From assembly GCA_947462335.1 (NCBI GenBank), contig OX381706.1, forward strand, positions 15,352,784-15,416,783: a DNA stretch of 64,000 nucleotides, read 5' to 3'. Under the pieces are notes generated by a model that was not told where the DNA came from, made no database searches, and worked only from the letters and a program-made list of their open reading frames with translations. This DNA is from Harmothoe impar (taxonomy: Eukaryota > Annelida > Polychaeta > Phyllodocida > Polynoidae). Numbering within the stretch: position 1 is the stretch's first letter; each line of letters begins with the position of its first letter. Positions 1-11,800 of the stretch are shown here, one piece after another. The position numbers and the translations under genes are program-made.

Positions 1-28
1 ACAAATTTGCGGAGCTCCGCAAATTTGT
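1..28. repeat. Perfect 28 bp palindrome
   Basis: The first 28 bases form a perfect inverted repeat: acaaatttgcggag is followed directly by its reverse complement. It touches the window edge, so it could be the centre or end of a longer foldback element lying outside. No protein is encoded here. Confidence 0.8.
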
Positions 29-346
29 GGAGAAACACCATCCTGGTAGTTTGTGATATACATTTGGAGTTATCTTATATCCGACCTTGCTTATGTATGA
101 TGTAGGATCTATATCTGTAGAACACATACTGGGATTAATCCCAAGAAATCAATAGATGTAGTGAGGGTAGGATATATTAAGCAATAACTGACTCGGCCCT
201 TAGTCAATTGCATGGGTTAACAACTGGATCATCTTTGACCAGGTGACATCTTTGTCCGGGTGACATCTTTGACCAAGTGACGTCTTTGACTGGGAGGCTA
301 GAAAAGGTCTTTTTTTATTTTTCTATTTTTTCCCATATCTCTACTA

Positions 347-572
347 CCGTAAATTCCCGTGTACTACCCACGGGGTGTACGCGAACCAAACTCAGCTTCC
401 ATTTGATACCAGACATGCGCATATAGGGTGCGGGTTATACGAGGGTTTTTATCACTATAGAACAGTACTAAATTAGAAATTTTCAGATCCAAAAACGGGT
501 TCTAGGATTCCCCTAAGTTGGGGGTGCGGGTTATACGCGAGATGGGGGTACTAAGTACGCGGTAATTTACGG
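347..572. mobile_element. TA-flanked MITE (family A, copy 1)
   Basis: The ends are inverted copies: ccgtaaattcccgtgta on the left and a tail reading gcggtaatttacgg on the right. Each end is flanked by TA (345-346 and 573-574), the target duplication of Tc1/mariner-type elements. The interior has no ORF. A related copy with the same internal words lies at 47247-47468, and diverged relatives lie at 50135-50363 and 51235-51265. I infer a non-autonomous element mobilised by a mariner-like transposase. Confidence 0.7.
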
Positions 573-678
573 TATTTGTAAAAATATGTGGATTGCAAAA
601 AACTTTGGACAGTGTAGCTCTTCAAATTCCATATAACATAATGGGAGCGGACCCCTAAAATCGAAAGGGTGACATGGC

Positions 679-834
679 TATTGAGATCTTAAACTACAGA
701 CAAAATGGAATCAGAATGTAACCGCATTCAGTGTGTAAACCGGAAGTACCAAAACCGGATGTTTACTTCCAAACGAGAGTATATAGTTCGGTACGTTTTA
801 ACTAAACTATAGGGGAGCGGTTGCTAGCACGTCA
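679..834 (-). repeat. Left (3') LTR of degenerate Ty3/gypsy element
   Basis: Bases 679-774 match 3541-3645 almost exactly, apart from a 9 bp duplication in the right copy, and the two copies bracket the retroelement coding remnants. On the minus strand this copy continues past the shared part through a TATATA box (near 779-784) to a TG start beside 834. That makes it a complete 3' LTR of about 156 bp. The start at 834 is inferred from the TG and is not proven by alignment. Confidence 0.6.
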
Positions 835-864
835 CCCTAGAACCCATCTTTACCATGGGTTTCC

Positions 865-3011
865 CTACTCTTTAGACTCGATCAGGCGAGTCGGCTTAGT
901 AGTAGTGCGTGCTGAGCGTCTAGGCTCTACGCTCGGTGCAGAGCCGGAAGGCATTGGTGGTGCACCTGGCATTGAAGGTGGCTCGACCATGGGCTTGGGT
1001 GGTGGTGTACTGCCTGACGGTGGAACTGTGGCAGTAGTTGTAGGCTGCATGGTGGTTGGTGGCATCTGCTTGAGATGTCGGCGGTTCCTTCGATGGACTC
1101 CTGACTGGGTTTCGACCTGGTACGATCGCGGAGTACTTGCTTCCCCTCGTATTATTCCTTTCTCCTTCCAACCTTTCTGGATGTCGGTCTTAACCAAGAC
1201 GGGTTCTCCTGGTTGGAGTGGTTGAAGTGGCCTTACGCCGTGATGTTGATCATAATTTTCTGCGGTTGTTGCCTTGTACCGCTTATCCCTGGCGAGGATC
1301 GTCTCGCGGTCAGGCCATATAGGCTCCAGAGTAGATGACGGTACTGGGAGCATGGTGCGGAGATGTCTTCCCATCATGAGCTGTGACGGGCTGGCACCAG
1401 TGGCTGCGATTGGAGTGTCTCTGTACACCAATAAGGCAAGCCATGGGTCCTTTTGGCTCAGCATCTGTTTGGCGGTATAGACAGCTCTTTCGGCCTCCCC
1501 ATTAGAATTTGGGAGGTACGGACTAGACGTGATATGGTTGAATATGTATTTTGTCGAGAATTCTTTGAATTCGGCTGATGTGAACTGAGGGCCGTTGTCG
1601 GACACGACCTCGACCGGCACCCCAAAACGTGCAACCACTTCTTTAATTGGCTGATGACGGCTGTGGACGTTGTGGATGTCAGGGCAAGGACTTCTACCCA
1701 CCTTGAGTAGTAGTCGCACATGACGAGATAGTCCTTACCGACGTAATGGAACAGGTCTATCCCTACCCTTATCCAGGGTCCTTGGGGCAGGGGCGTCGTC
1801 ATCAGTGGTTCACGCCTTTGCGTTGGGCTCTTTTCAGCGCAGTGGCTACACATAGTGACGATCCTTTTAATGTCTGTGGTTATACCGGGCCACCAAACCC
1901 CCAGACGTGCCCTTTCGAGGCACTTGGTGATTCCTTGGTGACCATCATGGATCCTGTCCAGTATTTCCGGCCTCATTGAACTAGGGATTGGTTGGTTGAT
2001 TGGTTGATTGATTTGTTTAACGTCCAGACGTACATCAAGTACCTCACGGGACATCTCAAGTTGGCAAGGAGTCATCCACAAATAGTGGTAGTCTGCCTTG
2101 CAGTAGTAGGACAGATATTTATATGCTGCTTGCCCAATACAGCAGTGACCGCATCTATGGTTGATCGAATCTATGAAATGAATGACCGCATCTATGAGGT
2201 GAGGGAGAAAACCGCTACCGGGGCACGTCCCCTACTCTTTTCGAAGGATAGCAAGTGTTCTTTTATTTGCCTGGCCCTACCTACCTGGGCTAGTACCGTA
2301 GTAGGCAGGGCCAGACAAACCACGGCCTTTGATATCTCAGACGTGGTTCACTGAGGAGGAATCCCTTGCCAGACCACCAGCAAGAAGGCCCGGGCCCGCG
2401 CATATGGGCAGCGGTTGCCAAACAGCTTACGTGACTGATCACAGCAGTAAGGCATGAGACTCCTCAAGTTTTGTCGCCTTTTACGAATCTGGTATGCCCA
2501 TTGGTATTATGGAAGGCTCCCGATGAAGTTATTCTACTCCTTCATGCCCCCATCATGAAGGTCCCCACTAACACAGGGGGAGAGAACTAGGGATGACAAT
2601 CCTTGAGGCGAACACTAACAGGCCATCGGTGACTGACAGAGATGCACGATGAGCATACAGGCTCTTCATGCTTTCAGGAACGTCTTTTTCGTATCTTGGC
2701 CAACCTGTCAGCGTATAGACGATTGCTGACTGGAGGGTGGGATCGTTGTTCACTGCATTGCGGATCTCTGTTTTCTTAGCATCGGATGCTGGCATATTCG
2801 ACTGGACAGACTGGACATGCAGTTCCACGTCCTCGGCTGTTGAGGACTCACTTGACTGCAGAGGGCTTCTTGACAGGGTGTCAGAAATGTGCATGTCCTT
2901 GCCTGGGACATGTTTTGCAGTGACATTGTACCGCATGAACCTGGTTTTCCAGTCAGGCCATGTTGCAGGTTTCGAAAAATCAAAGGATTCTGGTGACTGA
3001 AATTTTGGCAT
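865..3011 (-). pseudogene. Internally deleted, broken Ty3/gypsy gag-pol remnant
   Basis: Read 3011 to 865. It opens with a gag-type N terminus (MPKFQSPESFDFSKPATW), then jumps within about 30 codons into the end of RNase H (AKHVPGKDMHISDTLSR), so most of gag, protease and RT is deleted. The linker and integrase follow: an HHCC zinc region (HDGHQG, then CSHC), the first catalytic Asp in GIDLF, SDNGPQF, and the catalytic Glu in NGEAERA. The frame ends in a basic, proline-rich tail and a TAG at 865-867. Two lesions kill it: a 595 bp retroposon inserted at 1989-2583, and a one-base frameshift near 1650 between the first Asp and SDNG. The arrangement resembles vertebrate/invertebrate gypsy integrases of the K02A2.6-like type. 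This is a non-functional fossil. Confidence 0.85.
1989..2583 (-). mobile_element. SINE-like retroposon, copy 1 (inside integrase)
   Basis: A 595 bp block is nearly identical to 22441-23034. It is flanked by an 11 bp direct repeat, gaactagggat (1978-1988 and 2584-2594), in a coding sequence that reads through once the block is ignored. In minus orientation it starts TCTCCCCCTGTGTTAG and ends in an (AATC)n tail, as expected for target-primed retrotransposition. It has no long credible ORF. It contains GTAAAAGGCGAC, a word I associate with widespread metazoan SINE core domains (not verified). I did not find a convincing Pol III A/B box pair, so 'SINE' is tentative. It could be a short non-autonomous LINE derivative. 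Confidence 0.8.
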
Positions 3012-3524
3012 TTTGGCTGCTGGACTAAAAAAATTCCAATTTTTTTTTCAAATCTTTTTTTTTTCAAAAATGTTCACTTGGCTTCCAGTTGACTGACTGT
3101 AGTGTTGGCTTAATACACTGTTGACTGGGACTTTAGCTTGAAGGGCTAGATTGGCATTGGTTTGAAGAGACTAGATCTCCATTCACAGTCTATATGAGGC
3201 TTGGCAATATGCCAGTTACAGACACTTTTTGTAACTGACAAGACTATTAAACCACAAGTTGACTTGACATGACTTGACTGTATAGGATGACTTCTTTGAC
3301 TGACTGAAGACTTGACTTGTCTTGACTTATTAATAAAGAGTTCACTCCTACCTTGGTCTGAGCTGGTCTGAGCAGCTCTAACATGTGGTTTCTCAAGCTG
3401 AAAATGGGATCTGATTTTCATCTGTTAATATCTTCTTCCAAACCTGCCATCCATCTTCCAAAACTTCCTCCAGTTGTTGTTGGATGTGTCTCCCTTCATT
3501 TTCTGTTGGCTGGGTCCTGTTTAA

Positions 3525-3540
3525 CCACTTTTAGACACCA
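3525..3540 (-). other. tRNA-Leu-like primer-binding site
   Basis: The plus strand reads ccacttttagacacca, ending in CCA right beside the right LTR at 3541. It resembles the 3' end of animal tRNA-Leu (CCCACTTCTGACACCA) with mismatches. On the minus strand it is a TGG-initiated primer-binding site just downstream of the 5' LTR, which fixes the element's orientation and the inner LTR boundary. Confidence 0.6.
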
Positions 3541-3645
3541 TATTGAGATCTTAAACTACAGACAAAATGGAATCAGAATGTGACCGCATTCAGTGTGTAA
3601 ACCGGAAGTGCCGGAAGTACCAAAACCGGATGTTTACTTCCAAAC
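3541..3645 (-). repeat. Right (5') LTR, truncated
   Basis: This matches 679-774 from the PBS-proximal end but stops at 3645, before the TATA-containing part present in the left LTR. The promoter half of the 5' LTR is therefore missing and the element has no promoter of its own. A 9 bp duplication (ccggaagtg repeated) distinguishes it from the left copy. Confidence 0.6.
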
Positions 3646-3720
3646 TGTAAAGGGTGCAAGAATACAAACAGTTGTAACAGGTAGCGCCCAATAGCGCTAA
3701 TAGCGTCGGCGATAATACAA

Positions 3721-3925
3721 CAATGGCCTTTTCTTAAAATCGACAGCTGACATGGGGCTTAGTGACAAATGACGGGAGAAATTAAAAGATATTGACAAGG
3801 GACATGGCATTCTCTTAAAATCGACAGGCGACATGGAGCCTAGTGACAAATGACAGTAGAAAAACAAAGATACTGACAAATAACATGAGCATTTCTTAAA
3901 ATCGACAGGCGACATGGGGACCCCC
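3721..3925. repeat. Three ~80 bp tandem units with cttaaaatcgaca core
   Basis: The phrase cttaaaatcgacag followed by gacatgg recurs near 3735, 3815 and 3895, about 80 bp apart, separated by similar tgacaaatgac spacers. The same words recur at 7970-8025 and 27770-27905, and inverted at 31235-31410. No coding signal is seen. Confidence 0.6.
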
Positions 3926-4004
3926 CATCTAGACCACGAACATAGAAAGTGAAGTCTTTGACCGGGCAGAAGAAAAAATATAACATTATGCTATAATGCA
4001 TATC

Positions 4005-5700
4005 ATGTCCCAACTCATGTCCCATGTCCCAACTCATGTCCCATGTCCCAACTCATGTCCATTTCCCAACTCATGTCCCATGTCCCAACTCATGTCCCAT
4101 GTCCCAACTCATGTCCCATGCCCCAACTCATGTCCGATGTCCTAACTCATGTCCCATGTCCCAACTCATGTCCCATGCCCCAGCTCATGTCCCATTTCCC
4201 AACTCATCTCCCAACTCTTGTCCCAACTCATGTCCCATGTCCCAACTCATGTCCAATGTCCCAACTCATGTCCAATGTTCCAACTCATGTCCAATGTCCC
4301 AACTCATGTCCAATATCCCAACTCATGTCCCATGCCCCAACTCATGTCCCATGCCCCAGCTCATGTCCCATTTCCCAACTCATGTCCCAACTCATGTCCC
4401 ATCTCGGGTCTCATGTCCCAACTCATGTCCGATGCCCCAACTCATGTCCCATTTCCCAACTCATGTCCCAACTCATGTCCCATGCCCCAACTCATGTCCC
4501 ATCTCATGTGCCATGTCCCATCTCATGTCCATTGTCCCAACTCATGTCCTATGTCCCAACTCATGTCCCATATCCCAACTCCTGTCTGATGTCCCACCTC
4601 ATGTCCCATCTCATGTCCCAACTCATGTCCAATGTCCCAACTCATATCCAATGTCCCAACTCATGTCCCATGTCCCAAATCATGTCCGATCTCGGGTCCC
4701 ATGTCCGATCTCATGTTCCAACTCATGTCCCAACCCATGTCCTGACTCATGTCTCATCTCATGTCCCATGTCTCAACTCATTCCCCAATTCATGTCCCAA
4801 ATCATGTCTCATCTCCCAACTCATGTCCCATGTCCCATCTCAATACTCATGTCCCATCTCAAGTCCCATTTCCCAACTCATGTCTCATGTCCCAACCCAA
4901 CTCATATCCAATGTCCCAACTCATGTCCCATGTCCGAACTCCTGTCCCATGTCCCAACTCATGTCCCACCCAACCCCCACGTCGTGTTGTGCCATACAGT
5001 TTGAGAAGTACCAGTGGCGCCACTCTTTGACGTCCCAACTCATGTCCCATCTCGGGTCTCATGTCCCAACTCATGTCCGATGCCCTAACTCATGTCCCAT
5101 GTCCCAACTCATGTCCCAACTCATGTCCCATGCCCCAACTCATGTCCCATCTCATGTGCCATGTCCCATCTCATGTCCATTGTCCCAACTCATGTCCTAT
5201 GTCCCAACTCATGTCCCATATCCCAACTCCTGTCTGATGTCCCACCTCATGTCCCATCTCATGTCCCAACTCATGTCCAATGTCCCAACTCATATCCAAT
5301 GTCCCAACTCATGTCCCATGTCCCAAATCATGTCCGATCTCGGGTCCCATGTCCGATCTCATGTTCCAACTCATGTCCCAACCCATGTCCTGACTCATGT
5401 CTCATCTCATGTCCCATGTCTCAACTCATTCCCCAATTCATGTCCCAAATCATGTCTCATCTCCCAACTCATGTCCCATGTCCCATCTCAATACTCATGT
5501 CCCATCTCAAGTCCCATTTCCCAACTCATGTCTCATGTCCCAACCCAACTCATATCCAATGTCCCAACTCATGTCCCATGTCCGAACTCCTGTCCCATGT
5601 CCCAACTCATGTCCCACCCAACCCCCACGTCGTGTTGTGCCATACAGTTTGAGAAGTACCAGTGGCGCCACTCTTTGACGTCTGGCATGAGCTTGCCAGC
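4005..5700. repeat. Satellite array, catgtcccaact units
   Basis: About 1.7 kb is built from catgtcccaact (12 bp) and the 19 bp composite that adds catgtcc. Point changes are frequent. The long open frames here (up to 563 codons of MSQLMSHVPTHV-type repeats) exist in more than one frame because the units lack stop codons. They have no complexity beyond the repeat, so I do not call a gene. Confidence 0.9.
4387..5681. repeat. 648 bp tandem segmental duplication within the satellite
   Basis: Two adjacent blocks, about 4387-5033 and 5034-5681, share the same irregular unit order. Both end in the same non-repeat 3' segment (cagtttgagaagtaccag near 4998 and 5646, 648 bp apart). The second copy has lost a few units near its left end. 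This suggests recent unequal exchange. Confidence 0.8.
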
Positions 5701-5735
5701 AGGTCCCAGATTCAGTTTACCAGCAATGCAGTAAT

Positions 5736-6632
5736 TTATGTACGTCCTCTTTTTGTCCACTGATAGTTTCCCGCCCTCTTTTATTGAACCTTTGGTCTTA
5801 AAAAAAGTGTCTTACCCCAGGAGAAATCTATGTTTATATCGAATTAACTACTACTGCAAAAAAGGACATAAAGTCTATATTGGTACATTCATGTTTGTCT
5901 ACAGTGCCGAAAAGTAGGCTCATTTTTTGATAGGTATTTTTTGTTCAATTTTTTAGGGCAGAACCAGTCGATAGAAATGGATGATTTATACATCATAGAA
6001 AAGGAAAACTGTTAGGCTATAGTGCAAAAGTTTGACCTCAGCCAAATTTTTCATTCAGAAAAACACAGTGGGAATAGCTTATTCTGTAGATAATACTTGA
6101 ATTAAGTCACACCCCACATTATATTCAATATCAGAAAAGGTTATCTTTAAACATGATAACAAGTGCAAAGTGGAATTCCTGTGGGTAGCTGGTTAGTTAA
6201 AAGTTAGTCATAAATTAGTGAATTCTTAGTTCGATTTACTAACCGTGATAAGTAAGTCACTATCACTAACATTAATTAGCATTGACTAATGTCCATTATT
6301 TTCAGTGTAGTTCCCAGAATAGCTCATAGGTGGCACACAGGACTCCTAGGCGCCTTGGACCTATGTGTGCTGCTAATATAGCCAATAGCTTAAATAGGTA
6401 TAAAATTTATAATTCTCATTCATTTTCATTTTAAAATGATAACAGCACTAAAATGCTACATGTACCTCACTTTCCCTTTATTTTTCTAATTTCAATGGCA
6501 CCTCATACATGATTATGTGTGAGTGAGGTTTTGGTCCTGGATGCGTGTGCATAACCACCTATACCATGTCCAGCATTTAGGGGCCATTGTTGATGTTATG
6601 ATTGACCTGTGCAGAGTTTAGAGGGTGACTTT
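5736..6632. other. Intergenic DNA, no gene seen
   Basis: AT-rich single-copy-looking sequence. I see no exon with plausible splice sites, no transposon termini and no tandem repeat of note. Confidence 0.5.
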
Positions 6633-7141
6633 GTGGCCCGGGGGGGGGGCACTTCCTATGTGTTCGTTAGTAACTATGTGCGTACACAAAAGACCGGGAA
6701 AAGGTCCCTTTTGGGCCCCACTGACGGGTCCGGCCAGACGCGCCATTAGGGGCCCTTTTTGGGCCATTTTGGGGCAAAAGGGGTATGTTTTTAGGCCGAG
6801 AATAACCAATCAAAAAGTCGAAAAGTTCCTGTAAAAAGGGGTATATCTACTAAAATGGGCCCATTGTTGGCCATTGCATGGATGTTACCTGTTAAAGGGG
6901 GTCCGATTTTGGCCAATTCATGAATTTATCCCGTTAAAAGGGGTCCCATGTTGGCCAATAGTCTGCCAAACGGAGCTAAAAGGGGGTCAACTTTCAGCCA
7001 ATTTTAGGGGGTTATCCCGTCAAAAGGGGGATGCTTTAGGGGTTTTTTAATCCGGGAAAAGGGGTCCAAATTCAAGGTGATGTACGCACATGGTATCTGA
7101 TAAATGTGAGAGTGCCCCCCCCCCCCCGGGCTGTGTGGCCC
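6633..7141. mobile_element. G/C-tract MITE-like element
   Basis: The ends are inverted: tggcccggggggggggcact on the left and agtgccccccc running into cccgggc on the right. The interior holds several diverged units of the type aaaggggtcc with ttggcca spacers. A tgtggcccgg word is present at both margins and could be the target duplication, but the homopolymers blur the boundaries. There is no coding capacity. Confidence 0.5.
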
Positions 7142-8869
7142 GGTCCTTGACAACATGAGGGTAAGGGGGGGGGGGGGTGAAGGTTCCAGGCCCGTGGTTC
7201 CAGCAGTATGCCGTGTGGTAGTGTGCGGCTACCCCCCCCCCCCCCCCCCCCCCCTCACAGTCACTGCTGACTTGTAGTCTACTCCGCTAGTAGTGTATAG
7301 CTATTGGTGTGTGTGTGTGTGGGGGGGGGGGGGGGGTAATTACCTGTACTAGGCCTGAGTCTTGGTGCCTGGCTGAGCCAAGGAGTGGACTAGGTGTATT
7401 CTCAGTGCACATACAGAAATCCCTATAGCCCTATAAGGGCCTGCAGCCTGATACTTAAAAATTGATACCAGATACGGACCCCCCAAAGTCAGTTTTGCCG
7501 ATCCTGTCTACGCATCATGTGAACCACAGTTGATACCAGTGTTGCCGAAATGACATCGGCACATCGGCTTTTGCCAATGTAAAACCCTAATGGCCGATGT
7601 CAGGGTCTTGGACACCAGCCATGATGGCCGGCCATGATCTTAGCTTTCCAAAAGTGAAAGAATTTTTCAAATATTCCTATTAGAAGCTGAGCTAGGTTTA
7701 ACTGAGAAACTGTGCGGGTTGTTGGTCAATATACATGTATAGATCCGTATCTTGTATGTATAACTGAATAACTACACAAGAGGGTTGGAAAGGCCACCCT
7801 TTTCATAAATAGATGCATATGTCACACATCAAGTTTAAATGTTGTCAACTCCGGCGCTCTGAAAAAGTAGGTTATTTGATGACTTGATAGGTCAATAAAT
7901 GAAATAATTTCTAGTTTTGGAGGAGTAGACAGTTATAGGCTGCAGTTTATCTACATGATGACAACAGGCGACAAAGACCCTTAAAATCGACATGGGTGAC
8001 ACAGGCATTTTAAAAATCAATGGATAGACAGTTTTGCAAAATAAAATTCAACACTCAAATGTCGGTAGCCATGTATCTATCTTCTATCTACATCCTCTCA
8101 CTTCATGGTACATGAATTGCAAGTTTCTAGATTTGATATCATCGTTTTTGAATTGATTTCAGTGTTTCTGGGATTTATAAAGGGGTTTCTAATAGGCATA
8201 TTCTATCATATATGGAAACACTGATATTGAAGCTTCCATGCAAAGAACTTTGATATGAAACTTTCAGACTTCAATATTGAAGTTTGGTCAATCAACTCAC
8301 CACCCCACCCCTCCCACCCATGTCACTTACCTTCTAATACAGTGTTCCTGTCCGATTCCTTGATGGTGATTAGGCTACTGTTCCTTAGCCTGGAATATGA
8401 TGACTGTGCTTAGTGCAGGAGATCTCCTTATTCCAAACCAGTCCTTATCTTCTATGCAGCGCCACAGTATCTTAATCTGGCGTGCACGCTTCCCTGTGAC
8501 TGCCCCGTGACTACCAGTGGATATGTATGACTCTATAATCAGGATCTAGAACCACTTTGGTCACAGTTCTTGTTCCGATTCCGGCTGGTTGACGCACGTA
8601 CTTGCTCAAGTCACCAAACCGTTATGACTATATCCTGCAAAACCACATTTGCGTGTATAGCCCAAAATAGTTCCATGTATATTTACCCAGCAAGAACAGC
8701 ATACACTGAAAATAATGAATCTCGAACATTATTCAAAACTTAGTGGGTTTTATTCTATTTTGTGCCCAAACTTCTTATCCTATCTTAGCATTTTGCTACC
8801 CATGCTTAGCTAAAGCTGGTGTTGCCTTGGCTTGCCTGGAATTATTCATAATCCATGTTCCCCACCTCC
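7142..8869. other. Intergenic DNA with homopolymer tracts
   Basis: This holds long G and C runs (near 7165, 7231-7255 and 7320-7338), a short (GT)n tract near 7308, and a cgacatggg repeat relative near 7970-8025. Otherwise it is AT-rich with no exon or RNA gene I can support. Confidence 0.5.
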
Positions 8870-11800
8870 ATATGGGGGAGGGGGGGGGGGGGGTTCCCTC
8901 AGCGTTCCCAACCTCCATGGGGGGCTCCCTCTCGATACCCCACATGCTGCAGGGAGGCTGCTGCTGTGGGCCCCACCTCTAGGGGGGCTGCTGCCATGTG
9001 CCCCACCTCCAGGGGGGCTGCTTCTATGTGCCCCTTCTCAAGAAGGGGGCTGCTGTGGTGTGGCCCATCTCCAGGGGGCTGCTGCTATGTGCCCCTTCTC
9101 AAGAGGGGCTATTGCTATGTGCCCCACCTCTAGGGGGGGGCTGCAGCTGTGGGCCCAACCTCCAGGGGGGCTGCTGCTGTTTCCACCTCCAGGGGGGCTG
9201 CTGCTGTTTCCACCTCCAGGGGGGCTGCTGCTGTTTCCACCTCCAGGGGGGCTGCTGCTGTTTCCACCTCCAGGGGGGCTGCTGCTGTGGGCGCCACCTC
9301 AAGGCGGGCTGCTAGTGTGGGCCCTATCTCCAGGGGGGCTGCTGCTATGTGCTCCACCTCCAGGGGGGCTCCTTTGGTGTGCCCCACCTCTAGGGGGGCT
9401 GCTGCTTTGGGCCCCACCTCCAAGGGGGATCATTTTGCGTGCCCCATCTCAAGGGGGGCTGCTGCTATGTGCCCCTTCTCAAGAGGGGCTGTTGCTATGT
9501 GCCCCATCTCCAGGGGGGCTGCTGCTATGTGCCCCTTCTCAAGAGGGGCTTTTGCTATGTGCCCCACCTCTAGGGGGGCTGCAGCTGTGGGCCCAACCTC
9601 CAGGGGGGCTGGTGTTGTTTGCCCCACCTCCAAGGGGGCTGCTGCTATGTTCCCACCTCCAGAGGGGCTGCTGCTGTGAGCGGCAATTGCAGGGGGGCTG
9701 CTGGTGTGGGCCCCACCTCCAGGGGGGTTACTGCTGTGGGCCCAACCTCCAGAGGGGCTGCTGCTATGTGCTCCACCTCCAGGGGGGCTCCTTTGGTGTG
9801 CCCCACCTCCAGGGTGGCTGCTGCTATGTGCCCCACCTCCAGGGGGGCTGCTGCCATGGGCTCCACCTCCAGGGGAGCTGCTGGTGTGGGCCCCACCTCT
9901 AGGGCGGCTGCTGCTATGTGCCCAAGCTCCAGGGGGGGGGGGGGGGGGGCTGCTGGTGTGTGGCCCACTACAGAGGGGCTGCTGCTATGGGCCTAAACTC
10001 CAGGGGGGCTGCTGCTGTTGGGCCTACTACAGGGGAGCTGCTGCTGTGGGCCCCACCTATAGGGCAGCTTCTGCTATGTGCCTCACCTCCAGGGGGGGGC
10101 TGCTGCTATGTGGCCCATCTCCAGGGGGGCTGCTGCTGTGGGCCCCACCTCCAGGGGGGCTGCTGCTATGTGGCCCACCTCTAGGGGGGCTGCTGCTGTG
10201 GGCCCCACGGGCACGGGGGCTGCTGCTTTCTACCCCACCTGCAGGGGGCTGCTGCTGTTTGCCCCACCTCCAGGGGGGCTGCTGCTGTGGTCCCCACCTC
10301 CAGGGGGCTGCTGGTGTGGGCCCCATCTGCAGGGGGGATCATTGGTGTGCCCCATATCCAGGGGGGGGGCTGCTGCTGTGTGCCCCACCTCCAGGGGGGC
10401 TGGTGTTGTTTGCCCCACCTCCAAGGGGGCTGCTGCTATGTTCCCACCTCCAGAGGGGCTGCTGCTGTGGGCCCCACCTCCAGGGTGGCTGCTGCTGTGG
10501 GCCCCACCTCCAGGGCAGCTTCTGCTTTGTGCCTAATCTCCAGGGGGGCTGCTGCTATGTGGAGATCCCTTTCTGTGCCCCACCTTGGGGGGGGGGGGAG
10601 GCTACTGCTGTATGCCCCACCTCCAGGGGGGCTGCCTCTGTGCGCCCCACCTCCAGGGGGGCTGCTGCTGTTTGGACCACTACAGGGGGGCTGCTGCTAT
10701 GGGCCCAAACTAAGCTGCTGCTGGAAGCTGCTGGTGTGGGCCCCCCCTGGAAGGGGGGGGCTGCTGCTGTGGGGCCTACTACAGGGGGGCTGCCTCTGTG
10801 AGCCCCACCTCCAGGTGGGCTGCCTCGGTCAGCCCCACCTCCAGGGGGGCTGCTGCTACGGGCCTTACCTCCAGGGCAGCTTCTGCTATGTGCCTCACCT
10901 CCAGGGGGGGGGGGGGGTGCTACAATGTGGCCCATCTCCAGGGGGGCTGCTGCTGTGGGCCCCACCTCCAGGTTGGATGCTCAAGTGGGGCTGCTGCTAT
11001 GTGCCCAATCTCCAGGGGGCTGCCACTGTAGGCCCCACCTCCAGGATGGTTCCTCTGGGGGGGCTGCTGCTGTCGGCTACACCTCAAGAGTGGCTGCTTC
11101 TTTGTGCCCCACCTCAAGGGGGGCTGCCTCTGTGGGCCCCACCTCCAGGGGGGCTGCTGCTGTGGGCCCCATCTCCAGGGTGGCTGCTGCTATGTTCCCC
11201 ACCTCCAGGGGGGCTGCTGCCATGGGCTCCACCTCCAGGGGAGCTGCTGGTGTGGGCCCCACCTCCAGGGCGGCTGCAGCTATGTGCCCAAGCTCCAGGG
11301 GGGGGGGGGGCTGCTGGTGTTAGGCCCACTACAGAGGGGCTGCTGCTATGGGCTTAAACTCCAGGGGGGCTGCTGCTGTGAGCTCCACCTCCAGGGGGGC
11401 TGCTGCTGTGGGCCCCACCTACAGGGCAGCTTCTGCTGCTGCTATGTGGCCCATCTCCAGGGGGGCTGCTGCTATGGGCCTAAACTCCAGGGGGGCTGCT
11501 GCTGTTGGGCCTACTACAGGGGAGCTGCTGCTGTGGGCCCCACCTACAGGGCAGCTTCTGCTATGTGCCTCACCTCCAGGGGGGGGCTGCTGCTATGTGG
11601 CCCATCTCCAGGGGGGCTGCTGCTGTGGGCCTCACCTCCAGGGGGGCTGCTGCTATGTGGCCCACCTCCAGGGGGGCTGCTGCTGTGGGCCCTACGGCCA
11701 CGGGGGCTGCTGCTTTCTACCCCACCTGCAGGGGGCTGCTGCTGTTTGCCCCACCTCCAGGGGGGCTGCTGCTGTGGTCCCCACCTCCAGGGGGCTGCTG

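Noticed and set aside
4024..5734. Open frames of 326 and 563 codons (MSQLMSHVPTHV-like repeats)
   Set aside because: They are translations of a stop-free 12/19 bp satellite, open in several overlapping frames, with no non-repeat segment, splice context or start context.
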